Below, in pieces: positions 24,801 through 36,800 of a stretch of 64,000 nucleotides of DNA. The notes under the pieces were generated by a model. The model was not told the DNA's origin. It saw only the letters and a list, made by a program, of their open reading frames with translations, and ran no database searches. Origin of the DNA: Eurosta solidaginis (Eukaryota > Arthropoda > Insecta > Diptera > Tephritidae); contig NC_090319.1 in NCBI RefSeq assembly GCF_040869045.1, positions 60,236,779 through 60,300,778 on the forward strand, given 5' to 3'. Position numbers and translations under genes: made by a program. Positions within the stretch are counted from its first letter, which is position 1, and every line of letters starts with the position of its first letter.

Positions 24801-27800
24801 AAATAATGCAATATACCAGTCGTCTACAAAAATGTTTCAAAAACACTATTGAGTAAATTATTTAAGTAATCGAACAGCGATTAAACAGGTGATCGAGGCT
24901 GTTTACTATTGTGAACGTTTTTATCAAACATTTGCCACTTGTATGAATTCACAATGGTTGAGATGTATAAAAAAAGACAGAGAAATACAAAGAAATAGAA
25001 AAATTGTTGTGCATTAGAGACCTTGCTGATTTATTAATGATAAGAAACCATTTTATGTCTTGCAGCTTTCCTGAAGTATGTTATTTCTTGCAATTGCTGT
25101 GACTACAGCTAGTGCTGAATGATCATTTTCAAAACTAAAATTGATAAAAACCCTCTCAAGAAACTCTATGAGACAAGACAGGTTATGTAACTTAGCTATT
25201 TTGTCAGTTGAAAATTATATAGACTGATCTTTAAACTTTCATGATGTTATAGACACTTTTGCGTAACAGAAATCTACAAAAATAAATGTTTCTTAATAAA
25301 TATGTTATTGAAATTAAATTATTTATATTTCATTGTAAATGCATTCAGTACTCTGCATCAGGCTAGCATGGACTACAGTCCATTCTTTCTTGCCTTAGAG
25401 AGGAAGCCTATGGCACTCTAGTGGGACATATACAACGTGTAATTGAGTACGCTGAAAATCTCGAAGTTTATTAAAATTATACTGAGTACAACAAGGCGAT
25501 TTTTATTGATAGGGTCCCATCAAAAGAATTTGCATCGAGCCCCAGATGGTATAGTTACGCCAATGCACCGGGGGAACTGTAGTTTTATTAAGTACATAAA
25601 AACCAACATTTTTTTTTATTATATTAATTTGTTGTCTTTAAGACCAAGTTTGTTAATGTATATTTTACAAGTTATATTATATTAAATTATTATAAATAGA
25701 AAACGAGTAAATTAAAAAAAAAAAAACAAAGTTCATAGGCCGTATAGCCGACTATTTCAAAACCCTTGACGGCTTATCATCAGCGATCCACGCATTGAAG
25801 GCTTGACGTTTAGCGCATCAATGCTTTGGAAGTTTCTATATCTCGTTTTCTACTGTTTGTTGTTTTTATTCTTTACCACAGGCAGTTGAGTGCGCCAATC
25901 AGGTGCTATTTTCTCACGCTTTTTTGTTGCAGCCCATATGGTTTTTCTTTTAAGCTCTGGCTTTTGTTAGAATTCCAGGGTGCTTTTTCCGTAGACTGAA
26001 AGTAGAAAACGAGTTACAAATAGAAACTTGCAAAGTGCATTGATGCCCTGATGCGCTAAATGTCAAGCCGTCAATATGTGCATCGTTGATGATAAACCGT
26101 CATGTCCCTGCCAACCAATGCTACCCTATTTTTGTCATTTTCACCTCAAATACCAACACCAACTCACATTGATAAAATATTTTTCCCCATGATTCGGAAA
26201 CAAAAAATTATTTATTTTGAATTTTATTTTATTTTATTTTACATTATTTTATTTTATTTTTTTTTATCTTATTATATTTTATTTTATATTTATTTTTAAT
26301 TTAATTTTTTTTATTTTATTTTAATTTACATTATTTTATATACATTTATTTTAATTTATTTTATTTTATTTTACATTTTATTTTATTTTTAATTTAATTT
26401 AATTTAATTTTATTTTATTTCATTTTATTTTATTTTACATATTCTGACGAATATTAGTGACACTAAGTGATACTCACATCACTAGTCTGATGCTAAGTAA
26501 ATGAAGCCACAACAACAATAATGCAGACAGTCACTTGTATCTACATAAACGAATCAATCATTATATATACACATATGTACATACACGCAGCGGAGAAGAG
26601 ACGCACAGACACATGCATATATCTTATCTGAGATGCTCCCAAAAGTAGGCAATTATAATTGTGTCACTCACATATACACGCGCATATGAGAAGCTATACA
26701 CGTGCATCTGTAGTTATAATTTTATAGCAGTAACTAAGTAAATTCTGGAAGCGCCTAGAAGTATGCGAACGAGAAATCACAGAGTATAAAAGGCAGCAAC
26801 AGTAGAGGCACGACAATCAGTTTGGTTTAAGCAAGCTATTAGTTGCGAAGTATAAGTGTTATTGTGAAGTACTTTAATAAAGGCCATTTTTGCATTATTC
26901 AATATTGGAGTTATTTATTCAACAGTTTAGTGATTCGAACGATAGCAGAAGATTTGGAATAAGCGGAATTGCACTAAAATCGTTACAATATGTATTTAAT
27001 TAGCGAGCTTTGCTCATATTGCTTTATACAATGGTTTGGTTATTAATATTAGAGAAAATTTTTAAGGTTTACAAACGGCGATGGTTACTAGGACATGTTT
27101 CTGAATTTCACTTCTTCATCAGCTAACTTTTCGGGAGCTGAGCATTGAACTTTTGGTTTATTTTATTTTAATCTACATTACTTTATTTTATTTTAATTCA
27201 CATTATTTTATTTTAACTTATTTTATTTTATTTTAATTAACATTATTTTTTTATTTTTTTTTTTATTTATTTTATTTATTTTACTTTATTTTTATTTATT
27301 TAATTCAATTTTATTTTATTTTAATTGATTTCATTTGTTTAAGTTTCTTATACCGTTAGGATAGGATAGGTTAGGTGGTAGCTGCCCTGATAAGGATAGC
27401 TCACTTGGACAACATGAAGGTCTGTTGTGATACCACATGCACTAAAAATAACGGTGACTTAGATCTAGCTACTTAGAGAATCGTTGGGTAGCAACGATAA
27501 AGCTCCGAATGATACCGATCTCAACTTTGGATAAATCCTCGGGAGATCCAAGTGAGTCGCGACCGATGTACTTTCGCCTAGTTCTGGCAAAAGCTGGGCA
27601 ATCAAGCATAAAGTGATTTGGTGATTCGACCTCATCATCCTCCATACAGCTGCAGCAGGATGGAGTTTCCGGTATATTGAGCCGTACCGCATGGATACCC
27701 ATGGGGCAATGCCCTGTCAAAACCCCAATGACAATTGATAGGTGAGCCTTAGTGAACCCAATTTTTTCAGCAGACCTCCTGCCATCCACTTTCGGCCAGA

Positions 27801-30800
27801 AAGATCTTGCTACCATGCAAGACGTGGTGTCCGCCCAACGTTTGCTGAGCTGACTCGAGGCCCAGCTATGGAGGAGCAATCCACAGGTGGCCAGCGGGAT
27901 CCCGAAATCCCTACAGCCAACTTCATCCGGTTCAGTTGTACCGATGCGGGCTAAGAGATCCGCCTGACAGTTACCCGGGATATCACTATGGCCCGGGACC
28001 CAGATAATCTTAATTGTAAAATAATTCGATGCAATCGCAAGCGAGGTCAGGCACTCCCAGACCACCCTCGATCGCACTGTAGTTGAGCTCATTCTTATAC
28101 CGTTGCTCTTTTATTTTTAATAAAATAAGTCTATTAATTTTTATAGTTTCCATGGATTTATTGTTATAATAAATTTATTTTTAACTATAAGTTTCTTCGT
28201 GTAGATATATATTGGCAGATATATGTAAAGTTTTTCAAATGTTTTATTTATTGTATTTTGAAATTTTTGATTAAAAATAAAAATTAAAAAATGTTGGAAT
28301 TAAAATTATTTTGGTTATTTTTATAATGTTTTATGGATATATTATTCGTTCGGGTGGCAGCCCTGCCTTGCTGTCACTCCCCCGAAAGTATGTAATTTTT
28401 TTATTAGAGGAGTGAAGCTACACGTTCTTCCATATGTTGTTTTTGAATAAGTGTGATAATGATGAAAAATCACACGTACACGAAAAACATTTTCCATCAC
28501 GGATAATATCGGCGCCTCGCCGAACAAAACTATCTAACTTATTATCCAATTTTTTGGATAGTATCAATATATGATTACCCAAATTTTTATCCACTCATGG
28601 TTCGTAGGGGGTTTTGAAATAGTCGGCTTTACAGTCTATGAACTTTGTTTTTTTTTTCTAATTTACTCGTTTTCTATGTATAGGAATTTAATCCCTGCGG
28701 GAATTGTGCGCATCTTGCGCAACAAATATAAAAAAGTCTCATATCAAATAGCAACAGGAAATCAGCTGTTCTATCAATAAATTAAAACTTACAGCTTGCG
28801 CTGTCATCTAGCGTATCGTAGCGACTGCCGGTAATGCAGTGCAAATATTCACAATAGTGCCATAGTACAAATAGATTTCTTTATGTGCTCACAATCGTTT
28901 ATTTTTAACAATTTAAATTAATAAAATATAGCCAAACAAAAGCTCTACGACCAATAATGCGCAAAGCTCGCTAATAGCACGAATCTCCATCTTTACAACC
29001 AAAACTTTATTTATAGATTTGGATTCCAAATAAGAGCGAAAAAGGGACCTGCACGTAAAAACAGCAATTAGAAATAATATATAAGATAATATAACTTTTA
29101 AAATATACATTTCACAAAAATAACAAACTTGGTCTTAAAGACAACAAATTAATATAATAATTAATTATTTACAGACCAGTAAAACCAAACAAAATTTTTT
29201 TTGTTTATTTCATGTTGCGGTTGATTTCTTATAAGTTTATCCGACGCTTCTTTTAATGATAAATAATTACTTTTAAAATTTTAAAATATTTATTACCTGT
29301 GAAAAAACTGCACATCCACCACTTTTCGCATTGTTCGCCAGCAGTAAACTTGGAGTATTCCACGTTTCCTCAATGCCCAACACTTTTACATCCAGATTGT
29401 GAACGTCACCATTAAGATCTTGCAGTTCGACGGACCTTGGACACACTAGAGCTCTAAGGGCCGATTTTTTTTCAAATATGACCTCATACATATGTGTGTA
29501 TGCAAATTTATGAAAAAATTTCAAAAGACACACCAACAAGCCAAAGTTGCAAACACCAAAAAATCAAAAAATTAAAGAACCCAAACGAGTGGACAAAATT
29601 ATATGGGTCATAGGCGAACCGTATCGATTTAAATCGGTATTGCCGAAAGTTATATTTAATTTTGATCATTTTTTTTTTTTTTTAATTTATTTTACGAACA
29701 ATATTTTTTTTTTATTATTTAGTAATATTAGTATATTTAAACCGTTAAAAATTAAAACCCGTGGGCATTTTTGAATAAGATAAAAAGCAAAGAATTGTGA
29801 TAAATAAGAACGAGAATGAGTGATACAATAATATTAATGAATTGAGCAACAATTAGTTGAATTAACCAATGCAAGACAAAAAGCATTAAACATACAGAAC
29901 GAGTTTCGACTTAGCGTTTCAAGAACGGAAAGCGCAAGCAAACAAATATGCGAAAAAAGCGAATAATATTTAAGAAAAACATTGAGAATAATCAGAAAAA
30001 TGTACAAAGAGTAATAAAACTTCTCTGGGAAGACTTCAAGGTTTTAAGCGTGGTCGCACCTCGGCATTGGTTTGGCAAACACTTCGAATGTGTCGCTGCC
30101 ATCAAAAGCTTCTAAGTGAAAACTCATCTGCAATACAGATGCCGTTCGGAGTCGGCGTAAAATATGTACATTAGGGTGGGTCGATTTGTATGGACGGAAG
30201 TTAACCGATATCGCGCCATCGATTTTTCGATAGGATTTGGGCTCAGAAAAAAAAGTTCCAACACGTAAACCCAATAATTAATAATTTTCGAGCCTGCAAA
30301 TTTCATTTTTTTTACTTTTTTTCTACTTTGATTTTTAAGGTTTTTTTCATGATCTACTAAAAAATGTTCATACATATATATACCCTGTCCGACCCAAAAA
30401 TGTCCGCTAAAAACGTTGGCGATAACAGTTTTTTGAAAAAACAAATATCGCCAACATTTTTAGCGGACATTTTTGGGTCGGACAGGGTATACATGAAAAT
30501 TTTACAATCAAATGAAAATTTTCTTACTAGGTCATGAAAAAAAACCTTAAAAATCTAAGTCGAAAAAAATAAAAAAAAAAAAAAAATGAAATTTCACAGG
30601 CTCCAAAATTATTTTTTGGGTATGCGCAGTGGAACTTTTTTTCCTGAGCCCAAATCCTATCGAAAAATCGATGGCGCGATATCGGTTAATAAATCGACCC
30701 ACCCTAATGTGCATAGGTCCCGTACTGCCAATTCGTAGAAAGGTTGTCGCGCCTAGTATTTATTTTATTTTTATAAAAATGCATGCAATTTTAGTTTGTA

Positions 30801-33800
30801 AAGTGCAAATTTTTAAAATATTCTTGAATTTTCTTCGAATGTTTCTTCATATATGTACATAATGCCTTCAGGAAAAAAAGGCCCAATACATTTTGTATAA
30901 TAATTTGTATTATATTGTATTGTATTATTGGGGTAGCACCTAGCGATTTTTTTCATATCCTACTTGAGTCATTCATTAACGATAAAGACACTCCCCGATG
31001 GTTTTGGGGAGTATTATCGATGTTGATGGTCCTTTGCCGGATACAGATCCGGTACGTGCCGGTGACAAAGCACCATAAATGTACTAGCTCCACCATATCG
31101 GGAACGATTAATATGACCACATTAAACCTTCTAGGCCATCGGCAGACAGAGTTTCTACCTGTACAGCCATTCCCTGCTTTCTTTGGTAAGTTACCGCTTC
31201 ACGCAACGACGTCTGCTTCTTTCTGGAACAGTACTGCAGCGAGATTCGAAAGAAACTGATGTCTAGCTTGTTTATTTGAATGGAGTCCCACTTGACTTTT
31301 CCTTTTTTGAAAGGGTCAGTATTTAAAATAAATTCTCATGAGAATGATCTGGATCAGAGGGAGTCTTGAGAAGCAAAGATCGTGATATTTTTGTACACAT
31401 GAGTTGTGATAGACAGACTACTCAAGCGACAAGTGTTCATTTAACACATCTATTTTTGAAAAAGTGGAATTATTTAAGGCACTGTTGTCAAACTAAAGAC
31501 AAGAAATTAACTAATCACTCGTATCTGGCTCACAAATTGAACCAGACTTTTATCTGGATTTATCCGGATCAAATCGTTTTTGTTGCATTTACATGCATCT
31601 CATGGAAAAGTTTCTGTACGGACATAGAGTGCTCCAGCGAAACAGCACGGTTGAAAAAAGTCCTAGCAAGGGGAAACATAGGGATTAATAAAGAAAGAGA
31701 ACGGGGAATGGTCCCGTAATAGTGAGGAATCCCTTGAGGTACTTTTCGACACACATTTCCCATCGGGAGACGGTTTAGAAGAGCCAGCAGTCATCACTCA
31801 CACTTCCATCACGGAGTGGGTAGTGCCGGGCTTGGTGACCGATACCAAGATCGAATGGGCAGTGAAGACGTTTTCCAAGTTTAAATCGCCGGGCCCAGAT
31901 GGTATATTCCCGGCCATGCTACAAGTTTCAAGTAGGGCGGTCGTGGAATGGCTTAAAATAATATTTGATGGGTGCATAAGACTGAATCATGTACCGCACT
32001 CTTGGAGAACTGCTCGTTTAGCTTTCCTACTAAAGGCAGGGGAGATCGGTCGTGTGTATCCCAAACACTATAGACCCATTAGCTTAACATCATTTCTGCT
32101 CAAAACCTTTGAGAGGCTGATAGATGAGTACATAAAGTCCAACGTGGATGAAAAGCTGCTCTCCACAACACAGCATGCGTACACCAAAGGCAAGTCGGTA
32201 GACACCGCATTGCATAGGGTGGTAATAAGCATAGAGAAATCCCTGGAATATAAGGAATATGCTCTAGGAGTCTTCTTGGATATTGCCGGGGCTTTCAATA
32301 ATGTTTATAAATGGACGATTATGGATGGTCTTAATTACATTAAAGTACATCCAGCCTTAACGAGATGGATCGGTTGCATGTTAAATTGCTGGAACATTAC
32401 ATCACAATGGGGATTGTACGAGGCCACGAAATCAGTGGACAGGGGCACGCCGCAGGGAGGGGTACTATCACCTCTGGACGCTGGCCATCAAGCAACTGCT
32501 CAGGCGATTCGATGAGGGACCCGGAAAACTTACGGCTTACGCAGATGACAATGCAATTATTATAAGTGGAAAGTGCCTTCCAACGATTAGTTCTTTGATA
32601 GATCGGGCGCCTCGGGATATTCATACCTGGGCATCTAATGTCGGGTTGAAATTCAGTGCGGAGAAGACGGATATGGTCTTGTTTACAAAGAGGTACAAGG
32701 TCCCAAATTGGACCAGGCCTAAGTTAGGAGGGGTGGCCTTACAGGAGAGACCTTGCGCAAAATATCTCGGAATCATCCTAGACAGTAAGCTGTCATGGAA
32801 GCTCAACGTGGAGGAGAGGGTGAAGAAGGCCTCAACGGCACTTTATGCATGTAAAAGAATGCTGGGGTGTACGTGGGGCTTATCGCCCTCTCTTTCTCAT
32901 TGGGATTTTGCAGCGATTGTAAGCCCTATTCTATACTATGGTGTTCTTGTTTGGTGGAAAGCCACACAAAAAACAACATACCTCAAAAATTAAAGGGGGT
33001 ATGCAGACTTTCAATGCTTAGCATTACTAGAGCCCTGAAAACAACCCCGACGGCTGACATGTATGTCATTCTGCCCATTCCACCTGTAGACCTGGTAGCA
33101 AGGAACATAGCATTAACAACAGCAACCAGGCTCGGTGCCTCGGGGCAGCTTGTACGCCGACCATACGGCCATAGTAGTATAGCGTCATCAATCACAAGAC
33201 GAACAGACTACCTGATTCCCTAACTATGCTTCGAGGGAGATCTTAAGGCCACAATAAAGGTGGACGGTTGGGGCAAACGTGCGCAAATGGCGGACGAGGC
33301 GATACATGTGTACACAGGTGGTTCCAAAGTAGTGGAAGGAGTAGGGTCTGCGGTATACTGTGCTGATCCGGAAATAAGCAGATCCTACAGGCTGCCGGAT
33401 TACTGTAGCGTTTTCCAAGCGGAAATATTAGCCGTAACCAAAGCAGTAGAAACCCTGGAAGAGAATAGCTTAAGCTACAACCGTGTTAACTTTTATATTG
33501 ACAGTCAAGCAGCAATTAAGGCAATAATCTCGCATAGCACAGCATCTAAATGCGTGTTAGACTGAAGGCAGTCTCTGGAGAGAATCGGGACAGGGAGAAG
33601 CATACATTTATATTGGGTCCCAGGGCATATGGGAATAGATGGGAATGAAAAAGCGGATGAACTAGCTAAAAAGGGCGCATCCCTTGAAGCTTGCTCCGTA
33701 GACATCCCAATTAGACTGGGCGAGATTAAGCGAAGGCGAGAGGTGCACATGATCGACCAAGCGGGAAAGGCGTGGGTTCAAACGTGGGGCTGTAAAGTGT

Positions 33801-36800
33801 CGAAGATTATGTGTAGGTCTTACAACCTTAGACTAAAAAAGTTGCTTCTATCATTAAAAAGAGAGGACTGTAGACTCATGACGGGTATTCTGACTGCACA
33901 CTGCCTTCTGGCGTAACATGCCTTTAAATAAGGCTTGGTCAGTGAAAGCAGATGTAGGTAGTGCGGGTTGGAGGAGGAAACGATCGAGAACGTTCTGTGC
34001 TCGGGCCCTGCACTTGCCAGGCTAAGACTCCAGCTATTAGGAGTGATACAGCTGTCAGATCTAGAAGCAGCAAGTGGCTTAAGTCCTAGGAAGCTTCTAG
34101 TATTTGCCAAGAGGACGGAGTTATTTTATAACATAGGTCCTGGCTTTTGATAGGTTTTTTCAGTTTGGTCGTTAAAAACAAACTTCTGGTAACACTACGG
34201 ACTCAATCAGTCTATGTGAGGTCCTCATGGACCGACCAGTTCAACCTAACCTAACGGGATGATGACTTTTTTATTTCTTCATGCATCGTGATAAGCTCTA
34301 GTGTAAACGTGAATGTGTAAAGCACAGACCATACGATATTTAATTAAATAAACTTTAACTATTTAAGTAGTTACTACACTGAAACGTTCTATATATTTAA
34401 GCATCGACATTTGTGAAGATATACATATGTATGTACATTAGGGTGGTCCTTATTTGTTTGGAGAAAATTTTATCATCAGATTTCCAAAGTCTCAACCCCT
34501 AAATCGATAGTAATATAGCCGAAGATATCACACAAAAAATTTTTGGTTTGGGCGTGTCGCAGGGGGGTCAAAGTTGATATTGCTCTATGGAGACTCAAAA
34601 AATAAAAGTGATTTTTCTTTGTATCTAATACTCGAAATTGGTAGCCCTTTGGTAGAAAATATCAGGGGTGCCGCAGGGGGGTTGAAGTTCAGACTACCAT
34701 ATGGAGACTCGGAAAATAAAAGTGATTTTTCTTTTTATCTAATACCCCAAAAAGATAGCACTATGATCGGAGATATCACACACAAAATTTGGTTATGATT
34801 GGAAAAGCCTAAGGCGTGTCGCAGGGGGGTTAAAAGTTCAGACTACCCTATGGAGACTCGCAAAATAAAAGAGAAAGAGAAAAGAGAGTAATGGTCTATA
34901 TATAGTAACTTATGGGTTTTTTGTCAATATTATAAACAATTTAATTGCATAAAATAAATTACGTTTTCAAGTGATCAAGAACTGAAGTTGATATTTCGTT
35001 TCAATATGGTATCGCGACAAAAAATTAAGATTTATTTAGTGGGCCTCATCGAAAACCAAATTTCGGGTGCCAAGTTGCCTTCTAATGGGCAAGTGTTACG
35101 GTTTTTTTTCTACAATATCAGAAAAATAAAATTAAGTATTCGCGAGAGTGCATATCTTGTGATAAAAGAGACGGAAGTGTTTTGGCAGAAAGCACGCATC
35201 CCTTTCAAGCCTGAACATCATAGTGTTGCGAAGTTAGAAGCATTATATATGAGATGACGTTCGCTTTTTAAAAGCAGTAAACGCCATTCTGCACACCAAA
35301 AAGCGAAAGAGTCGAGATTTTGCGAAGAATTGGAAAATTTATTTGATATAGCTCACGAAAAAGCATTGAACATGATCAACAACCAAACTGAGGAGTTTAT
35401 TATCAATCGGAGGAAGAAACGACGTTTAGGCGCATTTTCAAGAATAAATTGTACCGGAAATAATAAATAAGTGCTTAAAAAAAGCTGCGATGTAGACTCG
35501 CCTGGAGGTAATTCTTGTTACTTTTTACAATTATGTAATTCCAAATATCATTTCAATACTGCGTTAGAAGAAGCCGTTGAAGAAAGCGAAAATGAAGATT
35601 TTGATCGGGGAAGTAATTGCTCACTAGAAATATAAAGTCAAAATGAACCAAAAAACAAAAGGGCGCAGAAAAGTTTAATTACACCCAAACAAGTATCAGT
35701 TCGTGACAAGCGTAAAGTAAGTTGCTCACTATAACGATCAAGTCGAAAAGTGTCAAAAAACAAACGAGGGCAAACAAATTTTATTACACCCAAACTAGTA
35801 TCAGTTCTTGACAGTTGTAAAGTCAGCGATCGAAATGCAGTCAGAATACTAATAGCAGTATTCGAAGCCCTTGGTGCAAATGTAAAAACTCTAACCGTAA
35901 ACCGGAGTAGTACCCGACGATGTCGTCTACAAAAACACCGATACATAATGAAGCAGCTAAAACGATCGTTTGAATCCAAAGCAATTACGTCAGTTACCGT
36001 TCACTGGGATGGAAAGTTGTTGCCTGCAGCAGAAGGAACAGGGAAAGTAGACAGTCTTCCACCAATTATTTCCCGGGAAGATGGAGAACAACTACTCGGT
36101 GCTCCAGAAATTTCGAACGGAAGTGGAAAAGCACAAGCTTCTGTAGTATACGACTTACTTGTTAGGTGGAAAGTACACGACAAAGTTGAAGCGGTATGTT
36201 GTGATACAACGACGTCGAACACGGGCAGGTTACAGGGAGCTTGTGTTTTCCTGGAACAAACACTTGGTAAAAGCTTGTTGCATTTGCCGTGTCGCCACCA
36301 TATATACGAAATAGTGTTACGTAGCGCTTTCGAAGCAAAAATACCCTTATCAAAAGGACCTAATGTTGAGATTTTTAAAAACTTTAGAGACGCCTGGTCC
36401 AATTTAGACCAACGTAATTTCAAAGCTGGAATTGAGGACGGCTTCGTCAGAACTGCAATACCTAATAAAGAAGAGCTTGTAGATAGCTTCCATCACATTT
36501 TAGTATCAAGACAGCCTCGTGAAGACTATAAAGAATTTGTAGAACTAGCACTTGTTTTTCTTGGTTGTTCTCCAAAGAGCTATACATTTTCAGCACCAGG
36601 CGCTTTCCACCACGCTCGGTGGATGGCAAAGGGTATTTATACTCTAAAATTATATATCTTTCGAGAAAAGTACATATTGGAAAAAAATTTTGAAATATTA
36701 CTTCGGGATTTATGCATTTTTATAGTTAAAATTTATTTAGAGAATTGGATGCACGCCTCTAAATCCATAGCTGCCCCAGGCGCTGAACTCTTTTTTGTTA

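Noticed and set aside
16375..29110. Conserved 65-codon small gene in repeat R (16375-16572 and 28913-29110)
   Set aside because: The two versions differ mainly by amino-acid-changing substitutions and the third copy lacks the region, so open frames look accidental.
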